This document shows, in pieces, positions 29,593-38,029 of a stretch of 44,624 bases of DNA (positions within the stretch are counted from its first letter, which is position 1; every line of letters begins with the position of its first letter). The stretch comes from Chromatiales bacterium (lineage in GTDB: Bacteria; Pseudomonadota; Gammaproteobacteria; Steroidobacterales; GCA-2729495): positions 1-44,624 of the forward strand of contig JAEUPZ010000015.1 in NCBI GenBank assembly GCA_016789885.1. The letters run 5' to 3'. Below the pieces are notes generated by a model that was not told the origin of the DNA, made no database searches, and was given only the letters and a program-made list of their open reading frames with translations. Made by a program: the position numbers and the translations under genes.

Positions 29593-31082
29593 CAGACTAC
29601 CCCCAGGTCCTGCAGCATGAGTCCGGCGGTTGCCTTGGCGGAGCCCACGACGCCAGGGATGCCGGCGCCCGGGTGGGTCCCGGCGCCGACGAAGTACAGG
29701 TTGCCGATCCTGTCGTCGCGATTATGCACCCGGAAGAAGGCACTTTGCGTGAGGACCGGCTCCAGCGAGAAGGCCGACCCGAGGTGGGCGTTGAGCTCGC
29801 TGGCGAAGTCCGACGGCGTGAAGATGCGCTGGGTGACCAGGTCCTGGCGCAGCCCCGGCAGCACCGTGCGCTCGAGGGCCGTGAGCATGCGCTCGGCGAG
29901 CTTCGGCCCCTCCACGCTCCAGTCGATGGCCGCCTTGCCCAGGTGCGGCACGGGCGTCAGCGCGTAGAAGCCGGCCTGCCCCGGCGGCGCCAGGGACTGG
30001 TCCGAGGCCGTCGGGTTGTGCAGGTAGATCGAGAAATCCTCGGCCAGCACGCCCCGCTCGAAGATGTCCTCGAGCAGCTCCTTGTAGCGGGGACCGAAGA
30101 GCACCGAGTGGTGCGCGAGCCCCGGGTGCTGGCGCTTGAGGCCGAAGTGCACGACAAAGAGCGACATGCTGTACCGCTTGCGGGCAAGGGTGCGGGCCAT
30201 GGCCTGCCCCCGTGCCGTGCCCTTCAGCAGGCTCGCGTAGGTGTGCATGACGTCCGCGTTGCTGACCACGGCCCGCACCGGCACCGAGCGCCCGTCGGCC
30301 GTGGCCACCTCGGTGATGCGGCCGTTGCGCTCGCGCAGCTCCGTGACCGGCGTGTTGAGCCGCAGCTCGCCGCCGAGCTCCTGGAAGCGCTTGGCGAGCG
30401 CGAGCACCAGCGAGTGGGTGCCGCCGCGCGGGAAGTGCACGCCCCACTCCCGCTCCAGCGCGTGGATCAGCGTGTAGATGGCGGAGACCTTGAAGGGGTT
30501 GCCGCCGATCAGCAGCGACTGGAAGCTGAAGGCCTGGCGCAGGTGCGGGTCCTTCATGTAGCTCGCCACGACGTCGTACGCCGACCGGTAGGCCTTGAGG
30601 CCGGCGAGCAGCGGGATGCGCCGGATCATGCTCCACGGATCCTGGAACGGCACCGTGCCGAGCTTGAGGTAGCCGTTCTCGAACGTCGCAGCCGAGTACG
30701 CCAGGAAGCGCTTGTAGCCGTCGGCATCCGCCGGGCTGATCTGCCGGATGGCCTCCGCCACGCTGTCGGCGTCGGCGTTGTACTCGAGCGTGATGCCGTC
30801 GGGCCAGACCAGCCGGTAGAACGGCTGCACCGGCAGCAGCTCGACGTAGTCCTCGGTGGCCTTGCCGCGCAGGGCGAACAGCTCGTCGATGCAGTTGCGG
30901 GCCGTGACGACCGTGGGGCCGGCATCGAAGCGGAAGCCGTCCTGCTCGTAGACGTAGGCGCGCCCGCCCGGACGGTCGCGCCGCTCGAGCAGCACCGTCG
31001 GGATGCCCGCCGACTGCAGCCGCAACGCCGCCGCCAGCCCGCCGAAACCGGCGCCGACGACTGCAACCCTGGACTCGCTCAT
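29592..31082 (-). CDS. crtI: Phytoene desaturase
   Basis: A 496-residue FAD-dependent desaturase that converts phytoene to lycopene. The N-terminus has the dinucleotide motif VVGAGFGGLAAALRL (8-22) and RRDRPGGRAYVYEQDGF with DAGPTVV. The C-terminus has the CrtI signature GAGTHPGAGIPGVVGSAK. The length is normal for bacterial CrtI. ATG 31082 is chosen because it overlaps the crtY stop as ATGA (31079-31082) and begins just before the FAD strand. Coupled downstream to crtB. Membrane-associated in known relatives. Confidence 0.96.
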   Translation of the reverse strand: MSESRVAVVGAGFGGLAAALRLQSAGIPTVLLERRDRPGGRAYVYEQDGFRFDAGPTVVTARNCIDELFALRGKATEDYVELLPVQPFYRLVWPDGITLEYNADADSVAEAIRQISPADADGYKRFLAYSAATFENGYLKLGTVPFQDPWSMIRRIPLLAGLKAYRSAYDVVASYMKDPHLRQAFSFQSLLIGGNPFKVSAIYTLIHALEREWGVHFPRGGTHSLVLALAKRFQELGGELRLNTPVTELRERNGRITEVATADGRSVPVRAVVSNADVMHTYASLLKGTARGQAMARTLARKRYSMSLFVVHFGLKRQHPGLAHHSVLFGPRYKELLEDIFERGVLAEDFSIYLHNPTASDQSLAPPGQAGFYALTPVPHLGKAAIDWSVEGPKLAERMLTALERTVLPGLRQDLVTQRIFTPSDFASELNAHLGSAFSLEPVLTQSAFFRVHNRDDRIGNLYFVGAGTHPGAGIPGVVGSAKATAGLMLQDLGVV

Positions 31083-32269
31083 GCACTCTCCTTCGGCTGG
31101 GGCGTGGTACGCGGCAGCGGCTTCAGCAGCGACCACAGCGCGCGGGGAATCGGGATCGGCGGCTTGCCCGTGAGGATGCGGAACGCGTCGCCGAAGGTGG
31201 ACCGGCCGGCGTAGAACCGCGCGACCGTGGGCTCGGGCAGCCGGTAGAAGTGCTGCATGATGCGGTAGCGCTCGTCGGGTCGCGCCGCGACGAACAGCAG
31301 CCGGTTCAGCATGCGGTAGAAGGCCTGCTGCCGCCAGCGGCGCAGGAAGCGGCGCCGGATCAGCGGGCCGACGGTGGCGCTGGTGCCGAGCCCGCCGGGC
31401 GACGCGGCGAGCCGCGCGAGCTCGTCGGCGAGTCCCGCCGCCTCGGGCAGCGAGTACCCGGTGGTGTGGTGGAAGAGCCCGGCCCGGATACCCGTGCGCG
31501 GCAGGCCGGCCTCGGCCGCCGGCCAGATGCGCTGGGGGTCGCCGGCCAGCACGATGGGGAGCACGCCGGTCTCCTCGCGCAGCATGCGGGTCACGGCGTA
31601 ACCCCGGCGCGCGGCATAGCCCGACACCTCGGCGCGCAGGGCCGGGACGTCGAGGTCGGGCGTATCGCTGTAGTACGTGTCTTCAATCAGTACGGTCCGT
31701 GGCCCGAACGGCAGCGTGTAGACGAAGCGGTAGCCGTCCTGCTGCGGGATGGTGCCGTCCATCAGCAGGGGGCGGGTCAGCCCATGCTCCTCACGGAGTT
31801 CCAGGAACTGCCCGAGGAACTTCTGGTAGCGCACCTCGAGCCCCGGCACCGGGCCCGGGCCCCGGCCGTCGAGAACCACGTCGGCCTGCAGCACCTCGCC
31901 GGTATCGAGCTCGACCCGGTCGGGGCCGAGGCTTCGCACCGCGGTGCCGAAGCGGACACGGTCGCCGAGCACGCCGCCGAGGGTCGCGTGGAACTGCTCG
32001 GCGGTGATCGACAGGTAGCCGCCCTCGAGGCTGCGCCGACGTTCCGGGAACACGACGTCGTGGCCGGCCCAGCTGGCGGCGACGAAGGGCCTGAGCCACC
32101 GCATCTGGTCTTCGCTCACGTCGGTGTCGTGGAACGACCAGGTGTGGTTGCCGCCGAGCGTCGCCTCGCGCTCCAGAACGGTCAGTTCGACGCCGGGATT
32201 GGATTGGAGGCGCCAGGCGATGAGGCCGTTGGCGAGCCCCCCGCCGACCAGCACTACCCGTGTCGTCAT
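31079..32269 (-). CDS. crtY: Lycopene beta-cyclase
   Basis: A 396-residue CrtY-type flavoprotein that cyclises lycopene to beta-carotene. Landmarks are VVLVGGGLANGLIAWRLQ at the N-terminus, NHTWSFHD (41-48), FVYTLPFGPRTVLIEDTYYS, and GLFHHTTGYSLPEA. The C-terminal block FYAGRSTFGDAFRILTGKPP is typical of proteobacterial CrtY. It overlaps the upstream thioredoxin-fold gene by ATGA (32266-32269) and crtI downstream by ATGA. The expected operon product is therefore a cyclic carotenoid. No crtZ or crtW for further modification is seen here. Confidence 0.95.
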   Translation of the reverse strand: MTTRVVLVGGGLANGLIAWRLQSNPGVELTVLEREATLGGNHTWSFHDTDVSEDQMRWLRPFVAASWAGHDVVFPERRRSLEGGYLSITAEQFHATLGGVLGDRVRFGTAVRSLGPDRVELDTGEVLQADVVLDGRGPGPVPGLEVRYQKFLGQFLELREEHGLTRPLLMDGTIPQQDGYRFVYTLPFGPRTVLIEDTYYSDTPDLDVPALRAEVSGYAARRGYAVTRMLREETGVLPIVLAGDPQRIWPAAEAGLPRTGIRAGLFHHTTGYSLPEAAGLADELARLAASPGGLGTSATVGPLIRRRFLRRWRQQAFYRMLNRLLFVAARPDERYRIMQHFYRLPEPTVARFYAGRSTFGDAFRILTGKPPIPIPRALWSLLKPLPRTTPQPKESA

Positions 32270-32808
32270 GGCACGCGCTCCGGCGGTATCGGGGCCAGCG
32301 CCGCCGCCGCGGCGGCGACCTCATCGACGAGGGCCGGCGTTGCCCGCCCCCGCATCCGGGCCACCGGCGCGCCGTCGGGGCCGAGCAGCAGCAGATTGGG
32401 CTCGGCCGTGTCGAGCCCGAGGGCCCGGGCGAAGGACCGGCCGGGATCCATCCAGACGCGCACGCCGGCCGGCACGCGCTTGCGCAGCATCGCCGCGAAG
32501 CGGGCCGGGTCTACGGGCACGTCGGGGGGTGCGTCGGCAACGGTCAGCAGTGTCAGCCCCGGGTCCCGGGCCTGCAGGGCCTCAGCCCACTTGCCGGCCA
32601 GCGGCAGCCGGCGAGCCTCGACCACGAGCAGCAGGACGGTCTCACCGCGGTGACTGGCCAGGCGGTCGCGGCCACCGAGCTGGTCCTCCCACTCCACGTC
32701 GGCCAGGGGCGCCAGCGCCGCCGCGTCGGCCGGTGACGCGGCCCCGGCCGGGGCGACGAGCGGCAGCAGCGCCAGCGCCAGGGCCACCCGGTAGTCAGCG
32801 CGGCGCAT
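32266..32808 (-). CDS. Exported thioredoxin-fold protein lacking CXXC
   Basis: A 180-residue protein with a signal peptide (RVALALALLPLVAPAGAA). A domain follows whose strand order and motifs (GETVLLLVVEARRLPL, PDGAPVARMRG near the C-terminus) recall AhpC/TSA or TlpA-type thioredoxin folds. Where redox-active relatives have WCxxC it reads EARRLP (64-69), with no Cys, so oxidoreductase activity is unlikely. It overlaps the sorbosone-dehydrogenase-like gene by 14 bases and crtY by four. It may be a structural or chaperone partner of the periplasmic dehydrogenase. The fold call is moderate; the function is unknown. Confidence 0.75.
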   Translation of the reverse strand: MRRADYRVALALALLPLVAPAGAASPADAAALAPLADVEWEDQLGGRDRLASHRGETVLLLVVEARRLPLAGKWAEALQARDPGLTLLTVADAPPDVPVDPARFAAMLRKRVPAGVRVWMDPGRSFARALGLDTAEPNLLLLGPDGAPVARMRGRATPALVDEVAAAAAALAPIPPERVP

Positions 32809-34105
32809 CGCCCACCCGGCTCACGCGCCAGATCGCCTGGCCGGCGTCGTCGCTGACCAGCAGGGAACCATCGGGCAGCTCGGCGAGATCCACCGGCCGC
32901 CCGTACACCTCGCCCCGGGCATTGTCGGCAATGAAGCCGCCGAGGAAGGTCTCCACCGCGCCCGTGGGCCGGCCGGCGGCGAAGGGCACGAAGACCACGT
33001 CGAAGCCGAGGTAGCGCGTGCGGCTGCCGCCGCCGCGCCGGGCGACGAAGGCCCCGCTCCGGTAGCGCTCGGGGAAGCCCGTACCGCGCAGGAAGCGCAG
33101 GCCCAGCGGCACGCTGTGGCCGCCCAGCGCCAGGTCGGGCACGCGGGCCGTCTCCCGGGCCCGGGCCACGCCCTGGGGATCGAGCTTCGCCTGGACGGGG
33201 TCCGGGTAGGTGCCGAAGTACACCCAGGGCCAGCCGTAAAAGCCGCCGTCGACGACCCGCGCGAGATAGTCCGGCGGCGTATCCTCGCCGAGCCCGTCGC
33301 GCTCGTTCACGGTGGTCCAGAGCTCGCCGGTGGCGGGGTCGAAGTCGAGTCCCACGGGGTTTCGCAGGCCGGTGGCCAGCAGCCGCTGGCCACTGCCGTC
33401 GGGGCGCACCTCCCAGATGGTGGCCCGGTCGGGGGGATCCCTCCCCTCCTCGTTGGCGTTGGTCGCCGCCCCCACGGTCACGAGGATGCGGTCGCCACCG
33501 CGGCTGGCCAGCAGGTTGCGCGTCCAGTGGTTGTTCGGCTCGCCGGCCGGCAGCGGCAGCACGGGCTCCGCCCGGTCATCGATACGCCCGGTGGGCCGGT
33601 CGTAGCGAAACCGGACCAGCCCGTCGGTGTTGGCCACGTAGAGCCAGTCGCCGAGCAGCAGCAACCCGTAGGGCTGGTTGAGCCCCGCCAGCGCCGTCGT
33701 GACCGTGACGCCGCCGGCCCCCTGGCGCAACCGCAGCACACGGTCGGGGCTGGGCCCGAAGACGCCCTGCTTCGTCAGCGCCTCGATGACCGCCGGCGGC
33801 ATGTCGCCCATGCGCTCGGTGCGGCCCTCGGCCACCAGCACGTCGCCACCGGGCAGCACGAGCATCGCCCGCGGCGACTCGAGGCCCGTCGCGAAGGGCT
33901 CGACGCGGAAGCCCGCCGGGGCCGCAGGCACCCAGCCGGCGGGCCGCGACACCAGGCGGGGCAGCCGGAACACCGACGCCGACGGCGCGGGGATCTCCGG
34001 CACCGGCGGACTGTCGGCCGGGCGCGCAGCCGCCGCAGCGCCCACGAGGAGCGTCGTGCAGGCAAGCGCAACGTCAAGGGCCACGCGGCGGCGGCGTGGT
34101 GGCAT
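32795..34105 (-). CDS. Sorbosone dehydrogenase/PQQ glucose dehydrogenase-like beta-propeller protein
   Basis: A 436-residue exported beta-propeller of the soluble aldose sugar dehydrogenase (GdhB/YliI) and L-sorbosone dehydrogenase group. Blades show the family phrases GLESPRAMLVLPGGDVLVAEG-type, NNHWTRNLL, GLRNPVGLDFDPATGELW and GGFYGWPWVYFG. ATG 34105 gives a twin-basic start (MPPRRRRVALDVALACTTLLVGAAAAA), a Sec or possibly Tat-like signal, so the protein should be periplasmic. It is the first gene of the carotenoid operon and overlaps the next gene by 14 bases. Why a sugar dehydrogenase-like protein leads a carotenoid operon is unclear. Cofactor (PQQ) binding is family knowledge, not shown. 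Confidence 0.88.
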   Translation of the reverse strand: MPPRRRRVALDVALACTTLLVGAAAAARPADSPPVPEIPAPSASVFRLPRLVSRPAGWVPAAPAGFRVEPFATGLESPRAMLVLPGGDVLVAEGRTERMGDMPPAVIEALTKQGVFGPSPDRVLRLRQGAGGVTVTTALAGLNQPYGLLLLGDWLYVANTDGLVRFRYDRPTGRIDDRAEPVLPLPAGEPNNHWTRNLLASRGGDRILVTVGAATNANEEGRDPPDRATIWEVRPDGSGQRLLATGLRNPVGLDFDPATGELWTTVNERDGLGEDTPPDYLARVVDGGFYGWPWVYFGTYPDPVQAKLDPQGVARARETARVPDLALGGHSVPLGLRFLRGTGFPERYRSGAFVARRGGGSRTRYLGFDVVFVPFAAGRPTGAVETFLGGFIADNARGEVYGRPVDLAELPDGSLLVSDDAGQAIWRVSRVGDAPR

Positions 34106-34151
34106 GGCAGACCCGGTGTTCAAGACGCCCGACCCGCGGGGCAGTCGGCGC

Positions 34152-34157
34152 ATTCTA
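34152..34157 (-). promoter_or_regulatory. Possible -10 box (TAGAAT) for the carotenoid operon
   Basis: TAGAAT on the minus strand matches five of six -10 bases and lies 46 bases before ATG 34105, just downstream of two strong hairpins that end the hsp20 unit. No clear -35 is seen at 16-18 bases. It would start transcription of the sorbosone dehydrogenase-crtYIB operon. Confidence 0.4.
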
Positions 34158-34196
34158 CCGGCAGGGCAGGCCCGGCGTGGCGCGGATCAGCGGGAT

Positions 34197-34225
34197 GCTG
34201 GCGGCGGGCGATGCCCGCCGCCAGC
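34197..34225 (-). terminator. Perfect 13-bp hairpin, second of a tandem pair after hsp20
   Basis: Arms at 34197-34209 and 34213-34225 are perfect complements (13 bp) closed by a three-base GAT loop. It lies 60 bases past the hsp20 stop. There is no T-run, so it may act with Rho, as a 3' RNA protector, or on readthrough into the crt operon. Confidence 0.6.
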
Positions 34226-34231
34226 CGGAAA

Positions 34232-34263
34232 GCCGGCCCCGGCAGGGGGATACCGGGGCCGGC
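34232..34263 (-). terminator. Perfect 11-bp hairpin directly after hsp20
   Basis: Arms at 34232-34242 and 34253-34263 pair perfectly (GCCGGCCCCGG with its complement) around a 10-base loop. It begins 22 bases downstream of the hsp20 stop and is the probable primary terminator of that gene. Confidence 0.6.
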
Positions 34264-34284
34264 GGGGGACCGGAAGGCCAGGCC

Positions 34285-34737
34285 TCAGCCCACCTGGACC
34301 TCGATGGCCTTCGGCTTCGCGACTTCCTTCTTCGGCAGCCGCACCGTCAGCACGCCGTCGCGGCTCTCGGCCGTGATCTTCGCCTGGTCGACGTCGGCCG
34401 GCAGCACGAAGCTGCGCGCAAAGCTGCCGTAGAACGACTCGATGCGGTGATGCTTCTCGTCGTCGGACTTTTTCTCGAGCCTGCGCTCACCCTTGAGGGT
34501 GATCACGCCCTCGTGGACCGAGACGTCGATGTCCTTCTTGTCCACCTCCGGCAGCTCGGCGCGGATCAGGTATTCCTTGCCGTTCTCCGAGATGTTGGCA
34601 GCGGGGCGCCAGCTGGCCGCCGCCTTGCCCGCGGCACTGTCGGCCTCGAGGGCCGGCAGCGAACGGCCCAGCAGCCGGCTGTACTGGTTGAAGAGATCGT
34701 CCATCTCCCGGAACGGGCTCCAGTTGACGAGTGTCAT
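34285..34737 (-). CDS. Small heat-shock protein, Hsp20/alpha-crystallin family
   Basis: A 150-residue ATP-independent holdase. The alpha-crystallin domain covers about 45-140, with NGKEYLIRAELPEVDKKDID, GVITLKGER and DGVLTVRLPK. A C-terminal IEV takes the place of the IxI anchor used in oligomer assembly. ATG 34737 is chosen because a strong GAGGAGG lies about ten bases upstream; the nearer ATG at 34746 abuts that site and is too close. A sigma-32 type promoter lies upstream (34795-34822), so heat induction is expected. It is a single-gene unit closed by tandem hairpins. Confidence 0.95.
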   Translation of the reverse strand: MTLVNWSPFREMDDLFNQYSRLLGRSLPALEADSAAGKAAASWRPAANISENGKEYLIRAELPEVDKKDIDVSVHEGVITLKGERRLEKKSDDEKHHRIESFYGSFARSFVLPADVDQAKITAESRDGVLTVRLPKKEVAKPKAIEVQVG

Positions 34738-34794
34738 GGCCACCATCCTCCTCGGCATCTTCAGGTCATGCGGCAGCTGCCGCGGTTGACGCAG

Positions 34795-34822
34795 ATGTGG
34801 GGACGGCGGGCAGCCTTTCAAG
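34795..34822 (-). promoter_or_regulatory. Sigma-32 (RpoH) heat-shock promoter of hsp20
   Basis: On the minus strand CTTGAAA (34822-34816) is followed after exactly 13 bases by CCCCACAT (34802-34795). The RpoH consensus is CTTGAAA, a spacer of 11-16, and CCCCATNT. The -35 is perfect and the -10 nearly so. Predicted transcription starts about 50 bases before the hsp20 ATG. This is the clearest promoter in the window. Confidence 0.88.
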
Positions 34823-35017
34823 GGGCAGCGGGCTGCGCCCAGCCCGGCCGCACCGGGCGGAGCCACGCCGGGACGGGGCCGGCGGCGGGAAAGCCCGGGG
34901 CAGCCGGCGCGGGAATCGCACCGGCTACGGGCTGCGGAACGAAGTCACGGCACGCCCGACCCCGCACAACGGCCGGCGCGGCGGCGGCCCGCCGCGGCCT
35001 GGGCGCGGCCGGAGTGG

Positions 35018-36169
35018 TCAGACCCCGGCCAGCGCCGTGTCGAGGGCGCCGATGAGGTCCTCGACGTCCTCGAGGCCCACGGACAGGCGTACGAGGCCGT
35101 CGGTGATGCCGACGCGGGCGCGCTCGGCGGGCTCCACGGCCCCGTGGGTCATGGTCACCGGGTGGGTGATCAGCGACTCGACGGAGCCGAGGTTCTCGGC
35201 CAGCGTCCAGACCTTGATCGTGTCCATGAGCTTCTTGCCGGCGGCGACGCCGCCGCGCACGTCGAACCACAGCATGGCGCCGAAGCCCGACGCCTGGCGC
35301 TTCGCCAGCTCGTGCTGGGGGAACGATGGCAGCCCCGGGTAGCGCACCGTCGCGACCTTGGGATGGCCCTCGAGGAACTTCGCGATGGCCATGGCGCTGG
35401 CAGACTGCCGCTCCATGCGCACGGACAGCGTCTTGCAGCCCTGCAGCGTGTAGAAGGCCACCTGCGGCGACATGATGGTGCCGGTGGCGTTCATGATGAA
35501 GCGCACCTTCTCGTGCTGTTCGGCCGTCCGGGCGACGACGGCACCGCCGACCGTGGCGTTGTGGCCGTCGAAGTACTTCGTCGTGCTGTGGATCACGAGG
35601 TCGGCGCCGAGTTCCAGCGGCCGCTGGTAGTAGGGCGTCAGGAAGGTGTTGTCGACGGCGTGCGGGATCCCGTGCTGGCGGGCGATGGCCGACACGGCCG
35701 CGAGATCCGTCAGCTTCATCGTCGGGTTCGCCGGCGACTCGGTGAGTATCAGCCGGGTGTTCGGGCGGATGGCCTTGGCGACATTCGCCGCATCGGAGGT
35801 ATCGACGAAAGAGAACTCGACGCCGAAGCGCGCGTAGACCTTCGTGCTCAGGCGATAGGTGCCGCCGTAGACGACGTCGGAACAGATGACGTGGTCGCCC
35901 GCGTTCAGGAACGCCAGGTACACGGCGTTGATGGCCGCCATGCCGGTGCCGAAGCACGTGGCGTCGTGGCCGCCCTCGAGGTCGGCGAGGCGCTGCTCGA
36001 GGGCGCGCACCGTGGGATTGCCCGAACGGGAGTACGAGTAGCCCTTGGCCAGGTACTGGTCGACCGACTCCTGGACGTAGGTCGTGCTCTGGTAGATCGG
36101 CGGCAGGATCGCGCCGGTGACCGGGTCCGGCGTCACGCCGGCATGGATCTGGCGGGTGGAAAAGCCCAT
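35018..36169 (-). CDS. Cystathionine gamma-lyase/gamma-synthase (PLP trans-sulfuration enzyme)
   Basis: A 383-residue member of the Cys/Met metabolism PLP family. The PLP lysine is Lys198 in HSTTKYFDGH. YSYSRSGNPT (44-53), GDHVICSDVVYGGT and ESPANPT are family hallmarks. The C-terminal half, including PGLPSFPQHELAKRQ and the final RLSVGLEDVEDLI, reads most like cystathionine gamma-lyase, but gamma-synthase (MetB) cannot be excluded without active-site comparison. ATG 36169 begins MGFSTRQIHAG, the normal family start. The frame opens further upstream only as antisense to the cupin and MFS genes. Role: cysteine/methionine interconversion in the cytoplasm. Confidence 0.93.
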   Translation of the reverse strand: MGFSTRQIHAGVTPDPVTGAILPPIYQSTTYVQESVDQYLAKGYSYSRSGNPTVRALEQRLADLEGGHDATCFGTGMAAINAVYLAFLNAGDHVICSDVVYGGTYRLSTKVYARFGVEFSFVDTSDAANVAKAIRPNTRLILTESPANPTMKLTDLAAVSAIARQHGIPHAVDNTFLTPYYQRPLELGADLVIHSTTKYFDGHNATVGGAVVARTAEQHEKVRFIMNATGTIMSPQVAFYTLQGCKTLSVRMERQSASAMAIAKFLEGHPKVATVRYPGLPSFPQHELAKRQASGFGAMLWFDVRGGVAAGKKLMDTIKVWTLAENLGSVESLITHPVTMTHGAVEPAERARVGITDGLVRLSVGLEDVEDLIGALDTALAGV

Positions 36170-36214
36170 GGTCTCGCGTCCGGGGAACCGGGGCTGGCCC
36201 GGCGGGCCGCACAG

Positions 36215-36243
36215 TTTATACGGGAACGCCGGCACGCTGGCAT
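36215..36243 (-). promoter_or_regulatory. Sigma-70-type promoter for the cystathionine gene
   Basis: On the minus strand ATGCCA (36243-36238, four of six -35 bases), a 17-base spacer and TATAAA (36220-36215, five of six -10 bases) lie about 46 bases before ATG 36169. AT-rich boxes with correct spacing in such GC-rich DNA make this credible. Confidence 0.6.
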
Positions 36244-36319
36244 CCGGGCCCGCCCCCGGTTGCCCGCCGCCGCCCGGATCCGGGATGATGGCTGCCTGCT
36301 GACACACGACCCTGCGCCC

Positions 36320-36661
36320 ATGGCCGACCATCCCTGGCAGGTCTTCCGGTTGCCCGAACTGGCCGCGAAAGTGGCCGGCACCGAGCCCCGCTTCTTCGAG
36401 TTCCTGCGGGTGCCCACGCTGTCCTGCGCCATCTACCGGCTGCCGGCCGGCGCCCGCGACATGCAGGCCCCGCACCTCGAGGACGAGGTCTACTTCGTCA
36501 TCGAGGGCCGGGCGCGGCTGCGCACCGGCGACCAGCAGCACGAGGTGGGTCCCGGCACGGTGCTGTACGTGCGCGCGACCTCCGAGCACTCGTTCTTCGA
36601 CATCGAGGAAGACCTGACGCTGGTGGTGATCTTCGGGGCGACACGGCCGCTCGGCGGCTGA
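36320..36661 (+). CDS. Small cupin-domain protein
   Basis: A 113-residue single-domain cupin. The first metal-site motif is PHLEDEVYFVIEG (51-63), and the second lies in VGPGTVLYVRATSEHSF with His90. The fold is a beta-barrel that usually binds Fe, Mn or Zn; the exact reaction cannot be told. It may be a dioxygenase or isomerase, or only a ligand binder. ATG 36320 is the only sensible start; the longer frame to the left is antisense of the cystathionine gene. It is transcribed divergently from that gene and converges with the MFS gene. Confidence 0.88.
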   Translation: MADHPWQVFRLPELAAKVAGTEPRFFEFLRVPTLSCAIYRLPAGARDMQAPHLEDEVYFVIEGRARLRTGDQQHEVGPGTVLYVRATSEHSFFDIEEDLTLVVIFGATRPLGG

Positions 36662-36675
36662 TGACCCCGTCGGTG

Positions 36676-36694
36676 AGCGCACCACCCGTGCGCT
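36676..36694. terminator. Hairpin between convergent cupin and MFS genes
   Basis: AGCGCAC (36676-36682) and GTGCGCT (36688-36694) form a perfect 7-bp stem with a five-base loop in the 46-base gap between the two stops. It is symmetrical, so it could serve both directions, but lacks a T-run. Confidence 0.5.
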
Positions 36695-36707
36695 GCCCCG
36701 GCACCGG

Positions 36708-37952
36708 TCAGCGGACCGGCGGCGTGGTCCAGGCCTCGGCCAGCCGCGGCGAGAGCGCCCGCCGGTCGAGCCACCAGACGACGAACAGGCAGCCGGCCAC
36801 GGCCAGCGCCGTGCCCGTCGCGAACGTCGTGACGTAGCCGGCCGCATCGGCCAGCGCGCCGCCGGCGACACCGGCAAGGCTGCCCACCAGCACCACCACG
36901 CTCGCCAGCAGCGTGTAGTCCGTCCCGGCGTGGTCGGGGTCCGCCGCATCCATCATCAGCGTGAAGAGGGCGACGGTGGCCATGGTGCCGATCACGCCCT
37001 CGGCGATGGTCGCGACCCACAGCAGCGTCGCGCCACCGTTGCCCAGCGCGGCCGCGATGTACAGGCAGAAGCACGCCGCCTGTCCCAGCCCCGCCAGCAG
37101 CAACGCCGCGCGGCGGCCGGCCCGGAAGACGAGCACGCCGCCGATGGCCGCCCCCAGCAGGCTCGTGGCCGAGCCGACGGCGCCCTTCAACAGCGCGATG
37201 CCTTCGAGGTCGAGGCCCCGGTCGACGAGGAACGGCCCGATGAGGCCACTGACCATCTGGTCACCGAACCGGTAGCAGAAGACGAGGCCCGCCACCATCA
37301 CCAGCACCGGCTGGCGCGCCCGCCCGAGCCACGCGGTGGCCCAGCGGCGCAATGGCAGCGGCGGGCCGGCGGCGGACGGTGGCACGGCGGGCATCGCGAG
37401 GACCGGGACCATCGTCAGGGCCAGCACCGCGGCCATGCCGAGGCACATCACGCTCCAGCCGGCGCGCGCGAACACCCACAGCAGCGCGCCGCCGCCGAGG
37501 ATCATGCCGAGGCGGTAGGCACCCACCTGCAGCCCGTTGCCGATGCCGCGCTCGCGGACGCCCAGCAGGCGTACGGCCAGGCCGTCGGTGATCACATCCT
37601 GGGAAGCCGCCACGAGGTTGAACAGGAAAGCCGCGGCGAAGAGCACCGGAAAGCTGCTGCGCGGGTCGAGGGGCGCCAGCGCCAGCGCACCCAGTACCGA
37701 CGCCCCCTGGAAGGCCAGCAGCCACGCGCGGCGGCTGCCGCGCCGGTCGAGCACCGGCGCCCACAGGAACTTGAAACCCCAGGGCAGCACGAGCAGGCCC
37801 AGCAGGCTGATGGCCGTCAGCGACTGGCCAGCCTCCCGCAGCAGCACGGGCAGTGCGAGGCTGAAGAAGCCGAAGGGCAGGCCCTGGGCCAGGTACAGGC
37901 TGCCGAGCAGCGTCGCCTTGCGGGTCGTGCCGGGGAGTGGTACCGCTGTCAC
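36708..37952 (-). CDS. Major facilitator transporter, AmpG-like
   Basis: A 414-residue, about 12-TM transporter. LYLAQGLPFGFF in TM1 and SQDVITDGLAV near TM4 match the AmpG/acetyl-CoA transporter-like branch of the MFS. AmpG itself imports anhydro-muropeptides during cell-wall recycling, but the branch also holds other carriers, so muropeptide transport is only a possibility. A central cytoplasmic loop (about 190-205, PAVPPSAAGPPLPLRRW) splits two six-TM halves. ATG 37952 gives a short cytoplasmic N-terminus. No ampD or beta-lactamase gene is nearby. Confidence 0.87.
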   Translation of the reverse strand: MTAVPLPGTTRKATLLGSLYLAQGLPFGFFSLALPVLLREAGQSLTAISLLGLLVLPWGFKFLWAPVLDRRGSRRAWLLAFQGASVLGALALAPLDPRSSFPVLFAAAFLFNLVAASQDVITDGLAVRLLGVRERGIGNGLQVGAYRLGMILGGGALLWVFARAGWSVMCLGMAAVLALTMVPVLAMPAVPPSAAGPPLPLRRWATAWLGRARQPVLVMVAGLVFCYRFGDQMVSGLIGPFLVDRGLDLEGIALLKGAVGSATSLLGAAIGGVLVFRAGRRAALLLAGLGQAACFCLYIAAALGNGGATLLWVATIAEGVIGTMATVALFTLMMDAADPDHAGTDYTLLASVVVLVGSLAGVAGGALADAAGYVTTFATGTALAVAGCLFVVWWLDRRALSPRLAEAWTTPPVR

Positions 37953-38029
37953 GCCGGCAGTATGCGCCGGTGCCGGCGCCGCGCCCGCCCGTACCGGGGG
38001 ACCGCAGGGGCGGTGCTGCCGCGCGGCGA

